In this document: positions 1-11,251 of the stretch, in pieces
Position numbering within the stretch: the first letter of the stretch is position 1
Layout of the letters: each line of letters begins with the position of its first letter
Source of the DNA: Stemphylium vesicarium
Lineage: Eukaryota; Ascomycota; Dothideomycetes; Pleosporales; Pleosporaceae
Reading direction: 5' to 3'
Length of the DNA stretch: 64,000 nt
NCBI GenBank assembly: GCA_004380135.1
Contig: QXCR01000006.1
Span: 124,001 to 188,000 of the forward strand
Made by a program: the position numbers and the translations under genes
The notes under the pieces: generated by a model
Database searches by the model: none
The model's input: only the letters and a program-made list of their open reading frames with translations
Told to the model about the DNA's origin: nothing

Positions 1-1
1 C

Positions 2-727
2 GTGCAGGCTGGGGAGGGGGATACGTTGGTCGGCAGTATCACAAGTAGGCCAAGTGGGGACGGAAGTGCTTTCAGAAGACAGCCTGAGTACGTGGATTAC
101 GTCGTTTCTAACGGCAATTCCACTCGGGCTACGACTGCGCAGGCCGAGATTGGAGGAGAGGAAGACGACCCATTCGAGACGAGCTCAGTGACCACCGAGG
201 TCGAGCAGCCGACACTGCGCATCTCTCCAACTACTTCAACGATTCGAGAAGCCGAAATACTACACGAATTGCACGACGCGCTTCCGTTCAGCGCCTTCGA
301 GGAACGCATGTCCTGGCAAGACGAGGTCAGCCTTGGCTTGGAGAACGCAACTGCGAAGCCCGCTGACGAAATCGAGCCGCAGATCGATACGACCGAAGAC
401 GCTGATGGTATGGAGGGCAAGAAAGACAAATCAGAAGTTGCCCTGGCGAAGCAAGATGCGGAGGATCTTACACTGACGGAGACGACCAACAAAGACACCG
501 TCGATACCACGACTTCGGAGGAGGAGCCATGGACTCCGACCATTCCATGGCGAAAGGAGAAGGCCATCGCACCGATTCGCCCTACACTACCAGCGAGAAC
601 CGAGAGCTCCTTCAGCACCAAGATGAAGCTGCGCAAGACCGGCAACAACATAAGCGAGGGAATCAAGAACATCGTCGAAAAGTTCGAGAGCCTATCGCCA
701 AAGGCAATCTCAAAGAGAGACGCTTGA
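2..727 (+). CDS. C-terminal part of a disordered acidic protein (5' partial)
   Basis: The frame is open from the window edge to a TGA at 725-727, so only the last ~241 residues are visible and the start lies upstream. The visible part is rich in Ser, Thr, Glu and Asp with no recognisable domain. It carries a Trp-Pro patch (PWTPTIPWRKEK) and ends in a basic, helix-prone tail (MKLRKTGNNISEGIKN). This composition suggests an intrinsically disordered tail, possibly regulatory. I do not recognise the family. The opposite strand is also open here over most of the length, but its Ser/Val-rich translation looks like a shadow. Confidence 0.6.
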   Translation: MQAGEGDTLVGSITSRPSGDGSAFRRQPEYVDYVVSNGNSTRATTAQAEIGGEEDDPFETSSVTTEVEQPTLRISPTTSTIREAEILHELHDALPFSAFEERMSWQDEVSLGLENATAKPADEIEPQIDTTEDADGMEGKKDKSEVALAKQDAEDLTLTETTNKDTVDTTTSEEEPWTPTIPWRKEKAIAPIRPTLPARTESSFSTKMKLRKTGNNISEGIKNIVEKFESLSPKAISKRDA

Positions 728-2778
728 GTTGGTGGACAAACTGGATCCCTACATCTCTCCGCGACCGATGCGACTAGGTATCCGGGAAGTTATATAAGAC
801 TGGATTTTCGGGGGGAAAGTATATATCAAGGCACATCTGGGCCTGCTGAGCGAAAGGAGCGTCGCGGTTCATACTTGTATCTTCTCTCCAACCATCGCCA
901 CGTGTGTGTTCAATCCGCTTGCTCTATGTACACATGGGGCCACAAAAGCTTATCGCATGACAATACATTTGCTTGCTCAACCACCGCTTGCCTTTGTCCG
1001 CTTGTCCTTCATCATGTGATGTTTCCGATGCGCAAGGCAAGCAGTGTTCTCGGTTGATTTACCTGCTCTCATTGTTGGTTCACGCCAGGTTTGCCTCCAT
1101 GGGCGATTGCAAAGGCAATTACTGGGTGTAAGGTGCACGGATGGTTTCCACGGGAATGAGTGCACAGTCACGGATTTTACAGGGGGATTCTTGAGCGCCA
1201 GGGTCTGGGACGCGCTTGCTGATGGAAATTTTGTCACAGGGGACTGAGGTACGGCGCTTTCTGCCCCAGGATTTACGTATGGTACCGTTTGAATACCTGC
1301 CCTTCTGGTAGGGGAGAATTTAGTACCATGGTTGCCATGATTTCCTACACCGCGACCCGGATTGGCCACGCCAGCACTGAGTCCGGATAGGACCGCCGAC
1401 TACCAAAAGTGGGTTTCTTACAAAAATTCACAATGCATCTGGAGGGCTTCTCCAAGGTTTCCTGAGAAGCTAGTAATATGAAAAGCATGAGAAGCATGTG
1501 TCAGATGCAGTGCTGAATCTGACCGCAGGCCGTGTCTGACAAACGTAAGGGTACAAGGCTAGTCGGGGAAGGCGCACTACAACGCCGAAGGTGCGAAGTC
1601 GCGGCTGCTGGCTGCGCGATCTCTGAGCCCCTACACCACTCAATTCGTTTTTCATCACCCTGTCATCGCTACCATGGGGCTTCCTTCTCCCTTGCTGAGT
1701 TGCCGTGTCGCCGTGCGCCGATCGATTTGTCGGTATTACATCATTGTGACCGGATCTTCAAAGAGTGGTTTCTATGGATTGCCAAAACGCCAGGTCATTC
1801 GAAAGAACACGGCATTACATCAGTTAAAAGCTCATCCTTTAAGCATAAGGGATCATGGCTGTCAGGCTGCTTGGGAGATCCGCTTGATGGATAAGGCGGG
1901 CGGACGAGGTTGCGCAGACGTAGGCCTGGATACATCGAGCGGAAGAGCAAGTCAAGGTCGTTTTTAGTCCAAGGCTGACACTGCTTTCTGGGAATCAGCT
2001 AAAGTACGGGTGCCTTCCTTCTGGGGCCAAAGTTACTACAAACTAGCTCGAGCAACGGGAGCTAAGTCATCCAGTCCCGCAGTGGATTGAAGCGTTGGCG
2101 ACAGTGCGCTCGCATCTGCTTGCTACCAACATGTCAGTGACTTGATTCGTTCTTGTGGTTTCTTCACGGATAGCAAACATTATTTTCGACCAATTTTAGC
2201 ATGATAGTGGTGTGCAATGCGGTCATATAGCGCGCGCAGACGAATGAGTTTAAATTGCGACCCCCCGACGAGACCTGAAAGGTGGTCGCGGTCCCCGCTC
2301 AGTTGCTCAGAGCCCTTGTTTGATAATCGATCGCCGATTCCATTGCCCAGGATCCATACCGCAATAGAATACCGAGGTCGCAGTGGACAGAATGACGGGT
2401 GGTCTCTCCCCATTCCCCATTCCCCATACCCCGAATCTCGCCATCTCCGTCACAACCCCGTCAGATTCATCAACCGCATCTCCCACATTATCAAGTTCTT
2501 GTTGAAAGAACTGAATTTTCTCCTTCGTGTAAGTTCAAAGGCTGCCCCAGCTACAGTTATTGCGATTTCTAGTGTCGCTGAGATTTCTCAAGTACTCAAT
2601 ATCTAGTGCAAACGGCCAGCAACACAATTCAACTAATGTACCATTGAAAATAATCCTCGCTACATTTGAATGTCTCTCGTATGTTCTTGAAGCTGACTTA
2701 CCACTCAAGGGATCGCTATCTAGAGTCTACACCCGTCACCGCACTAGATCACCAATTCTGCCGCCAAACGACGCCGCA
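728..2778. other. Intergenic, no gene seen
   Basis: About 2 kb between two plus-strand genes. It contains only short open frames on both strands, with no domain, tRNA or repeat that I can support. The last few hundred bases should hold the promoter of the gene starting at 2779. Confidence 0.5.
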
Positions 2779-4092
2779 ATGGCCCATCCCTACTACCCGG
2801 AATCGCTTTCAGCTATTCCTGGATGTTCCAACGCTTCGACAGTCGGCGACAAGAATTCCTACGGTTACATTTCAGTTCAGAAAAAGCTATTGTTTCTCAA
2901 GCGACCTGAATTCGTGGAGTGGTTCCAAGCTTTGCGTGATGGCAACTCCATCAACGAGGATGTCGATTGGGCCGTCTATCGATTGCGGAAAGCGTCACTT
3001 CGTGTTGGTCAACGCAAAGGACTGATGCGTTTTGTTGCGCGCCGCCTCTGGCCTAAGGGCAGCTGGCAAACTTGGTCCGATCCTTCTTACTTTGGCATAT
3101 ACTTGCGGGTAAGTGTGCATACTGATCAAACATTCTATATTGCCGCACATTTTGACTTCTGCTGCTAGGCTTCTGAAACCTCTGAGCTGAACGAGGCTAA
3201 GAAAAGGGCGTTCATCCTGATACACAATGCGAGCAATCCGGCTTCAACTGTGACCCTGTTTGGGTCCAGTGGCCAAAAGACGTTCTTCCCTAGCCTTCGC
3301 ACTGGCGTGTACGATCTTCTCAAAGCAGTCCTCGACAGCGAGTTTGCTTTCTTGTACCGGCAGACGGAGGTGTCTCGAATGGCCTCCGATTGGGCCGGGC
3401 TGCCATGTATATTGCAAAAGACGCAGCGCACAATGCCCCTTTGGTTACTGTATTTTTGTGCTAGTCTCACCCACGAGGAGCGAGCATGGATACATCAGCA
3501 GAACTGCCAAGTGCGGTATGGCACCCGCGCAAACGCCATCAAAACTGGGACATACGACCAGAAAAGAGGTGGGGATGGCTCGACGGGATTTCCAGAGGGT
3601 GACAAAACTCGCAAGAGAGAACCCTTTCCTAGCATCCTCCGTGTGGAGTTACTTCAATCAAGAGAGCCGAGCTTCAGATTCATCGCATATCCGGTGAACG
3701 AACAGGCCAGAAACGAATTCGCTATGATCGACGCTCCATGCTGCAGGGCCGAAGCATTCGAGTTGGGCCTCATGATATACGACGCAGCCAGTTTTCTCAA
3801 GCAAAAGAAGGCCTCTTCCCTGGCGAGGGAGTTGCACAGAATCAGGTGCAAGATAATGGACCGTACTAAGGACCGGCATGATGGTGAACACATCCCTTCT
3901 ATTGCACAATCTCCAGCATATAAGCACACAGACGTACGGAACAGTATATCCATCTCATGTCGAAGAGATTGCAACAGTAATATGATCAATGTCTTCATGG
4001 TGAACCAGGAGGACGGGCAGAAGACGTGGATGGTTGAAATCTACCAAAAGTGTACGATGCGCATACCATCACCTGATCTCAAGAGGGCCTAG
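2779..4092 (+). CDS. Hypothetical protein, 417 aa, one intron, stop codon on a splice junction
   Basis: Exons 2779-3108 and 3169-4092 join in phase 0 across a 60-nt intron (GTAAGT...CTGCTAG). The ATG sits in a good context (GCCGCAATGG) and is the first one in frame. The product is soluble, with no signal peptide or membrane segment and no domain I recognise. It has aromatic and charged stretches such as PKGSWQTWSDPSYFGIYLR before the junction and MPLWLLYFCASLTHEERAW after it. The reading frame ends in GCC-TAG immediately followed by GTAAGT, a perfect 5' splice site. Frame-compatible sequence continues downstream (see 4093-4435). The stop may therefore be a nonsense change from CAG, leaving a truncated protein. 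Function unknown. Confidence 0.6.
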
Positions 4093-4435
4093 GTAAGTTT
4101 TGAAAGCACTGTGTGCACGCGAGACAAACACACTGACACCGTATCTTCACCCCTGCAGTACCCTACAGAAGATGCTCCCCAAGAAATCGAAGTTGAATTG
4201 AAGCAGCGCGCACTGCTTCCAAGAGTATGTATTTTTTTTTGTATTCGGGGTTGCAACGGATGATCCAACAAAGGAATCCGCACCCACATTATCTTTTACA
4301 ATTACTGACAAATATCCCAGCCTGTGTCGATATCCCCCCAAGCTTTCCTTCTGGACCAATCGCGAAAACGATACAGTCCATTTTGTCCACTCCCATAAAT
4401 CCATATACAATGTAATAATTCATTCCAATTCGTGA
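4093..4435 (+). other. Possible orphaned 3' exons of the preceding gene
   Basis: A canonical intron runs 4093-4158 (GTAAGT...CCTGCAG). It is followed by an open 22-codon exon 4159-4224 in phase with the upstream gene, then a second GTATGT donor at 4225. That donor could pair with AG at 4273, giving 53 more codons to TGA at 4435. It could instead pair with AG at 4320, which is preceded by a TACTGAC branch-like sequence, giving about 25 codons to TAA. Both keep the frame. Seen: splice signals and open frames. Inferred: these exons were cut off by the TAG at 4090-4092, or are now 3' UTR. Confidence 0.35.
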
Positions 4436-4493
4436 ACGCCCATTTTCGCCCTGCTGCGGAACGTGTTCCGCGCCTTCCGTGTCTCTCCCCGCC

Positions 4494-4811
4494 TCAACAA
4501 TCCATCTCAAGTTTCTCCTCCGATTGCCGCGCATAGTATCGTGGTCTAGGTGCCCGTCGCGGCCGCCGTATCGCACTCGCTGTTGCATTCTCCTCCTCGC
4601 GCTCTATCCGCAGCATCTCACGCACCTTGCCGTCGAAGGTGACGATGATTTGGAAGGGGACCTGCGGCTCGGTGGAGGAGGTCGACGACGATGATGATGA
4701 GCCGAAGTACGAGCTGCCGGTCGACGATGCAGGCGACGTAGGTGTGATGGGTGTAGTCGGCGACGAGCATCTCGACGATGTGGACTGAGCCGTAGCAACG
4801 TGAGCGTCCAT
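4494..4811 (-). CDS. Small hypothetical protein, 105 aa
   Basis: A single-exon frame from ATG 4811 to stop 4494. The N-terminal half is Ser/Thr/Pro-rich with a serine run. The middle has a short ordered-looking segment (VPFQIIVTFDGKVREMLRI) followed by a charged, Arg-rich tail. No signal peptide or membrane segment. The order of low complexity, a compact beta-helix-like core and a basic tail is typical of small fungal proteins of unknown role. The ~2.4 kb on its upstream side is free of convincing genes. No function assigned. Confidence 0.55.
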   Translation of the reverse strand: MDAHVATAQSTSSRCSSPTTPITPTSPASSTGSSYFGSSSSSSTSSTEPQVPFQIIVTFDGKVREMLRIEREEENATASAIRRPRRAPRPRYYARQSEEKLEMDC

Positions 4812-7181
4812 TTTGGGTGTTTTGGTATGACGATCGCTTTGTTTTCGTGTGGGTAGCTAGGCGCGGGCCGACCAAGGTTTAGGAACGGATTATGCAGGGG
4901 AGGAGTGGGAGCGGCAGGTAGTAAGGTAGGTAAAGGTAAATAAAAGAATACGAAGGCAAAGTTTGGTAGTCCAGCACAGTTAGTGGTGGAAAGACGCCAA
5001 ACCGATATGTGCTTTAATTTTTTCTAGGGCTGGCCTCCTTGTTTGGCGGGCCAAAGGGGTTCAAGGCCGAGGGACGTATATTGGTTGTCAGGGCGGCTTT
5101 CGTTCGTCCGCTTAGTGTATTGACACCGGCCGTAGATGTGGAGTTGACGACTTATGGGTTGCGTATACCCTAGACGGACCACGCTTGTTAGGGATGATGC
5201 TTGCCGGGGACGCTTGGGGAGGGAAGAAAAACTGGCGAGTCTGGCTGGTCTGGCGCGGTCTAGCCAGATGGGAAGGAGGTTTTGCGCGGGCAACGTCACT
5301 TACCTATATCCTACGTACTTGTCTCTCTCCTTCTTACTGTATTCTCCACGCACGCAATGCAGGGCTACCCCAACCTTACAATGGATGTCGCGCAGATGTA
5401 TCCTGTGGCTTCTCTATATCCTCTTGCTTTGACGAAGTTTGTTGTTTCTCTCTCCACAGTCTTTTTCGAATCAGAAATAAGAAAAATGTCCGAAACTTAT
5501 TATGAACAGGGCCCTGCCAATGGTGTAGCGGCCGTTGCACCACACCCCCCGTTCAGTCTCCTATTTAACAGAAAATCCACATTTGGGCTGAGTCGAGCAA
5601 AGGAAAAAGAGCCCGCCCGCTCGCCCGCCTATTCCGCCCTGCCTGAAGTGAGTAGCACCGCGTCAGCTGCTACTCGCATCATCATCTCGGAGGGCCCCCA
5701 CTTGGGTGGGGACGGTGGTGGTGGTTAGGCCAGCCGAGGCCTTCCGCTGCGCCACGGTCAAACACGTTGGCGTAATTCGCTCATTCGCCTGGACTATCGC
5801 CTATTCAGCTAAAAGCATTGCTATATTTACCCCAGAAAGCATGGCGTAGAAAGCGTCGTATGTGCTGTCAGAGGACGGTGTCAGGTGCGTTGCAGTTTGT
5901 TGGAGAGGCAGAATGATCTTTGCTGTGTTTAGGGCGGAGTGGCGGGGGCTGCAGGATGGCTGTGTTGAGCAAGAGTGCGGGTTGGGCTAGTAGCTTTCTC
6001 GAAGGATTTGTTGCCACTTTGGGGCTTGTGCGGGTTGCTGGCGAAGGGGGGGGTAGGCTGCGTTGCGTTGCGCTGCGGAAGCGAAGCGAAGATGAAGCTC
6101 CGAGTGCTCGTCACCCCCCTGTTCGTGCGAGTGATGAAACAGACTTGTTGTACATGGGATAGAGATTCGTTGTACGCGGGGCAGCACTTGGTCTTTGAGC
6201 CGGTTTCCATCTTGTTAAGATGAAGCGAATGAAAATCGCGGGTCTCCTAAGGCGCTTTCTCGCTCGCTCGGGTGCTGGCTGGCGATGGCATGGGAATTGG
6301 GTAGTTGCATGGTGGTTTTCCATGCTGCGACACTTTTTCGCCATCTATACGCTCGACATTACCATCCATTCTTCGTGCTAGTCCCCTCAGAACTGTTGGA
6401 GTAGTCATTTAAAATCACTTTGCCGTACTCCGAGGCAGTCCGAGGTTGAGCCTTCGTTGATATGAGGCCTTCTTTAGATCGCTCGCGCGGTGGCCGCCTT
6501 GCTGTTAGTTAGGTACCTTTGACTCGCCATCTCTGTCAGGCAGACAGTCAAACTTCCCAAGATCCAATCTAAATTTCACCTTCGCCACTAAATCGCTCAT
6601 CGCACGCCTTGCTCACTTTCCTACAGATGTTACTCGTCGGTATCTTCGTTTCCGGGTTGCATTCAAGCCAGCTAATCTCGTATCTACCGTGTGTCCTGCA
6701 TGGCTAAGGCTGCCCTGCATCCGACCGCACCATTCACATCACCAAGGGTCCGTCTTAACCGCACATGCGGCTTCCCAAATGACGCCAACACCACAAGTAC
6801 TATCCCATGCAAGGTAACCTTATGTGAACATCAACAGCAGCCAAGTTGGTTGAAGCGGGGCGGACAAGGCTTAGGTTGACCGGTTATCCGTCTTGTTCCC
6901 GATGTGCGTTCAGCTTCTTGCAGGTAGTATCACAAGAAGACGCGATTGGAAGTAAGGTCTATGACGTTAGATCATGGTATGGACCACGTAGGCGGAATTG
7001 TTATGATTGAGGGCTGTGTCATTAAGTATGATGGATAAGTGCTCCTCTCTAAGTCTAGAATTGCTAGGAAGTATCGCGGGCACCTGATAGTTCATCGATC
7101 GTTCGAGCGTTGCACGTCTTATTTGCATACTCCTTGAAGGCACGGAATCCACAAACGGCAAGAGTTATACGGGGTTCGAGG
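4812..7181. other. Intergenic, no confident gene
   Basis: A 2.4 kb gap. The longest plus-strand frame is open to 5728; from an internal ATG at 5486 it would encode about 80 residues ending in a Gly run. It has no recognisable domain and no supporting splice context, so I do not call it. Nothing else is supported. Confidence 0.4.
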
Positions 7182-7722
7182 ATGGAGAGACTGAATGTGC
7201 AAGTGCAATGGGATGACCCCCGGCACTCCCAAGGTACGTGTTCCCTAACCTACTCACGCATCACGATTTTGACTCCATGCAGCAAGGAATTCAATGGGTG
7301 ACATTGCCGAAGATCACAATCAACGACTCTCGCCCTGCGCGCCTACAACTCGAAAGCGCGCTGATTCACATCAACCTCAAACAACAACAACATCATCATC
7401 ATCATCACCACCACCACCACCACCACGTGTACGATCATCATCGGACGTAGACCAGCTGCCTCAACAAGCTCTCATATCAGCATATCTACGATCATCGTAC
7501 CAAGGGGATGATTGGGATCGCCCAAGAAGGTTTTCATCAGCAGCTGTGCACAACCACCTGCCTGCGTCACCACACCACAACTCGCAGGGTGAGATGAGAA
7601 GGATAAGCGGCAACTTCAATGCGCCGACCGAGATCGAAGTAGAGAGGCAAAAAGACCATAAGAAAAGGTCACGAGGTATGGGGAAGCTCAAGAATGCGGT
7701 TAGGGATCTAGTCCGCGCATAG
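7182..7722 (+). CDS. Small disordered protein with basic C-terminal helix
   Basis: Exon 1 (7182-7233) encodes MERLNVQVQWDDPRHSQ. It joins exon 2 (7283-7722) across a 49-nt intron (GTACGT...ATGCAG), in frame with the internal ATG at 7294. The protein has 163 residues. Its middle is low-complexity: a Thr/Ser/Pro block encoded by a CAA/CAT/CAC triplet run, then a Ser/His/Arg-rich part. The last ~25 residues form a Lys/Arg-rich amphipathic stretch (MGKLKNAVRDLVRA). No signal peptide. It lies just upstream of another small disordered protein (8471) on the same strand that also ends in a basic helix-like tail. Function unknown. Confidence 0.6.
7379..7426. repeat. CAA/CAT/CAC triplet run inside a coding exon
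   Basis: Uninterrupted CAA, then CAT, then CAC triplets. In the gene's frame they read as Thr, Ser and Pro homopolymers. Such runs vary in length between strains in fungi, so this is a likely polymorphic site. Confidence 0.8.
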
Positions 7723-8470
7723 GTTTGTTAGTGTTTAGTACCTTCTTTTCTTCTTTGTAAACCATGTCATAACCCGTCACGCTCAGCGCATTGTCCGCAT
7801 TGCGGACCTAGGTACCCATCGCTTGGCTTCCAATGATATGTTTCAGCCTCTGATCTACATGGTCAGTTTTCAAGTCTTTTCTGTGCGACACGGCTCGGGT
7901 GAGCGTGATAAGTGACATCATCAGCCCCGTTCATCTAAAGCGCCACACAAATTTCGCTTCGATTCGTCTCCCCGCGCAACGCGACCGTGCATCCCAGCAT
8001 CACCTCGCCAACAGTTCCACATCCCGTTAAACGCTCCGTTCATGCTTGCAGCTCCTCCCCGCGGAGCATGAACTTGCTAGCTGGGGAGACGATCAGGCTA
8101 CACATCGCCTCTCTATCGCTATACCGATGATTATCTGATTGGCTCTCATCATTGCTTCTTATGGATTGCGATGGGCAAAGCGTGGCTGGGCACGATGGCG
8201 CCTTGATGACGTCTCAGGGTGTGGTATGACGGACAGGCTTGTTCTGTGTCTGGGTCAGGCACATCATGTGCGTTGTATGAGTAGGCAACCGTTTAAAGCC
8301 CGCAAGGTGCATCATAGACCGTATTGCACAGCCGCACCAATCGTACACTCATATGCGCAGCGCTAAATAGTCAGATCATACATTGCCTCAACAGATCCTA
8401 CATACCTCTTTTACACGTCTTACACATTCCTACAACACCAACTCAGAGTCTGCTGGATATTCACTCAGTC
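7723..8470. other. Intergenic between two small genes
   Basis: About 750 bases with no open frame that looks coding. It should contain the promoter and 5' UTR of the gene at 8471. Confidence 0.45.
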
Positions 8471-8938
8471 ATGGACCACTATCCCGAAGTCAGCGTCAAC
8501 GAGCGCGAGACTCCTACATCCAGGATATCATCACGCCACGACTCTGCGTCATCCGTCGCGAAAGCAGCCGCCGCTGCGCCTCAGTCCTCTTCAAATCCAA
8601 ACACTCAGACAAAAGAGTCTGCAGCACCACGAACTTCGTCGTATCATTCGTTTCCCTCGCCTTCAACACACTCTTCAGACCTCTCAGCGTACCGCTCCAA
8701 CTCCAGCTCCTCTACCAACTCAAACTCGCAACGCATCGAGGCTGAATATGCGCGGTATACGGATGCGCCTCCGCCGTACAGCGAGAAGCAGTATGAGGGG
8801 AAGACGGATGATGAACAAACCAGTATGCGCATGACGGACTATGCGAAGGAGCTTTCGAGGATGATGGGTCGGCAGCTTGTGAGGGGGCTGAAGATTGATG
8901 AGAGGCAGAAGGGGAGGAAGGAGGGGAAGACTAAGTGA
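8471..8938 (+). CDS. Small Ser-rich hypothetical protein, 155 aa
   Basis: A single exon from ATG 8471 to TGA 8938. Residues ~1-95 are Ser/Ala/Asn-rich and disordered. A PPPYSEKQ motif follows at about residue 100, resembling PPxY-type WW-domain ligands. The C-terminal third is helical and charged (YAKELSRMMGRQLVRGLK), ending in a Lys-rich tail. No signal peptide or membrane segment. It has the same strand and layout as the gene at 7182, though I see no clear sequence identity between them. Role unknown; the PPPY element suggests an adaptor or ubiquitin-ligase contact, which is inference. Confidence 0.6.
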   Translation: MDHYPEVSVNERETPTSRISSRHDSASSVAKAAAAAPQSSSNPNTQTKESAAPRTSSYHSFPSPSTHSSDLSAYRSNSSSSTNSNSQRIEAEYARYTDAPPPYSEKQYEGKTDDEQTSMRMTDYAKELSRMMGRQLVRGLKIDERQKGRKEGKTK

Positions 8939-9065
8939 TGATGGATTGATGGAGGGTAACATGGGCTGGTCCTGGATTGTACTTGTATAGTTAGCACAGC
9001 GATGGCGTTTGGTGATGGTCAAGTCTTGACTCGGAATGAATGAGATTTTCTACGTCTTTCCTACT

Positions 9066-9192
9066 CTCCCTGTCTCCCTGTCTCCCTGTCTCCCTGTCTC
9101 CCTGTCTCCCTGTCTCCCTGTCTCCCTTCTCCTTCTCCTTCTCCTTCTCCTTCTCCTTCTCCTTCTCCTTCTCCTTCTCCTTCTCCTTCTCC
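9066..9192. repeat. Compound microsatellite: 8-mer then 6-mer
   Basis: Seven perfect copies of CTCCCTGT (9066-9121) pass directly into eleven copies of TTCTCC (9127-9192). The tract is open in several frames on both strands, which creates spurious Lys/Glu and Ser/Pro repeat frames that should not be read as genes. Confidence 0.9.
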
Positions 9193-9427
9193 TTCTTCTC
9201 TCTCTTATGTCGAAACACCTCCCAGTCATTGTCTGTCCTTCTGTGACTCCGCTTTGCGCAATTTTCTCAACGCTTGGATAAACGGTGTATTCTTGTATTC
9301 AAGCGGCAAATGGCCCCCCTTAGCCATATGCCAATCCGAAATGGTGCGAATGGATGAGCTCAAGCTGCTTTGGAATATTGACTGGTCGTCCATTTTCCCA
9401 TGTTACAGATCGAAAAAACGCCTCTGC

Positions 9428-10314
9428 CTACTGCACTCGCTCTTCTTCCTCTCCATCACGAGGAGTCGGAAGCTCGTCCCAATCATATTCGTCGGGGCGC
9501 CCTCGATCGTATTTGTCGCGGTAAGTCGGTTGGGAAACCACGCGGACCGATTGCAACTTGGGATAGAGCCGTATTAATCGTACCGCTGTCCGAACCACAT
9601 TGCGCCACATCTGAGTTGCCATGGTTTCCAGGAGAATATCGTATGGCTTGTGGACGACCAATACCTTCTTGACAAAATCGGAGTACATCCGTGATATTGG
9701 TAACTGGTGCACTCCAGGCTGGATAGAGTCTCCGAGCTACAGCGGCCGGCCGTACAAGACAACAGCGAACTCATAGTGGACTTCGTGGCAGGTTCGCATA
9801 ATGCTGCAGTCGTGAAGATAATGACTCCACCAAAATGGAGCATCGAACAGCTTGTCGCTCTTAACCTCGTTATAGAATTCGCTCGATTCCTGCGATTCTG
9901 GTATTTTCTTCTCCCATACGTAGCCTTTATAGAGCATTTCATCGCAGACATAATTGTAGACCATGTCGCGGAGCTCCCTTGGTAAATCGAGGAAGCCCTT
10001 TCGGTTCTCATGTTGTCTTCTTCATTGGTAGACATTTTCTTCCAGTGGCTTGTGGCTAGTTGGCAGACTCGAAGTCTATTTGGATGTGGCATGCTTACCG
10101 TCTTTGGAAATGGGTAAGGGATTTCAACAGACTTGTTGCTTGGATATGGGAAATGAACAAAATTACCATCCTGGGGGTAATCGAAGAAGAACTGATCTGA
10201 GACTGCCGAGAATGGATCATTCTCAGAGTAAATGGTGAGCAGCTTACACCTATCTGGGCCAGTTGTTATAGATTTAGGATACTTGATCAGACCCGCCTTC
10301 TTGTTTCCGCTCAT
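9428..10314 (-). pseudogene. 2EXR-domain protein gene interrupted by an in-frame TAG
   Basis: Exon 1 (10314-10099) starts MSGNKKAG. It can join exon 2 (from 9997) across a 101-nt intron (GTAAGC...CGAAAG) in phase 0. Exon 2 opens with GFLDLPRELRDMVYNYV, the signature of fungal 2EXR/F-box-like domains, and continues through the usual ILRTCR-like segment (MRTCHEVHYEFAVVLYGRPL). A TAG at 9737-9739 then interrupts the frame. The same frame stays open for about 100 more codons and remains protein-like (MYSDFVKKVLVV, VRTAVRLIRLYPKLQSVRVV) to a stop at 9428. The codon was probably CAG. Either the gene is dead, or a protein truncated just after the 2EXR core is made. The intact relative in this window is at 59349. 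Confidence 0.6.
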
Positions 10315-11251
10315 CGTCTCTGTCGTCTTGGTGAACTGCGTTTGCAATATGACAACAATGATGTTGTACTAAGCGTTTTTCTTCCCCGGTGTTAAGTAGT
10401 AGCCACGATTCATAGATAATGAGTTGTCTATCCGTTAATTGCTATATCAGGGAGCAACAAACAGCGCGACGATCGTTGTGTCAGAAGTGCCTTTTACCAT
10501 AGAAAACATCAACACGATTTGCGACTTCAGCCCAGTATAATTGTGATGACAGGCGCGTGATTTGAAACAAAAGGTTGGATTCGAATGAAAGAAACTCCCG
10601 TCCGGTTTGTCAAACTAGTTGACGCATTCCCCGGGGAAAGTCGAATCTGAAAGAATGCTCTCCATGTAACTTACCGAGTCGATCCGGCGAGACGGGAGAA
10701 CTTGACAATATGGCATCTGTCTGGTATTTAGATAGACACATACCGAGCATAGCATACATGGCAGTAGATGCATTCGCAGTCCGAGTCAAATCCCGCCTGC
10801 ATAAGCGTTGCACGGCCACCTCCGAAGTGGTCCACGAAGATTTGGAAGGGGACCGTAGTGGTAGAAAGAACTCTTTAATATATGATATGCTCCTAATAGA
10901 ATTTCAGTGCGATGAGACTATCGCGCTTGCGCTTCTTGGAAAAACGGGTGAGTGAATTGGGGTTCGGTCAGAAAGTGATTGTCCAGTAGAGGGGCTTAAT
11001 CAGCGCGCTGACGGAGATACTTGGCGGAAATAAACCTATATCCTCACTTCCACATCCGACGCGATGACGCAGCCAGCAGCTCCACAAGCACCTTGCATGG
11101 GGTTGCTTATCGTAGCGAATTCCTGTCATATGGCATGGGGATGATTCAATTTGATCTTTGCTAATAACGCGGCCATTGTAACTGATCATAGAGGCAAGAC
11201 GCTCATCACAGCATAGCATCGCAATCACGCCCAACAGCAGCTCGCCCGATC
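10315..11251. other. Intergenic, divergent promoter region
   Basis: About 940 bases between the minus-strand 2EXR gene and the plus-strand membrane protein gene. No coding signal seen on either strand. Confidence 0.5.

Noticed and set aside
97..672. Minus-strand 191-codon frame opposite the first gene
   Set aside because: Ser/Val-rich shadow of the plus-strand coding sequence, no domain.
5282..5728. 148-codon plus-strand frame
   Set aside because: Mixed composition, no conserved motif, ends in a Gly run; insufficient for a gene call.
8991..9281. Open frames with long Lys/Glu, Ser/Pro or Leu repeats
   Set aside because: They are translations of the 8-mer/6-mer microsatellite and have no other protein-like content.
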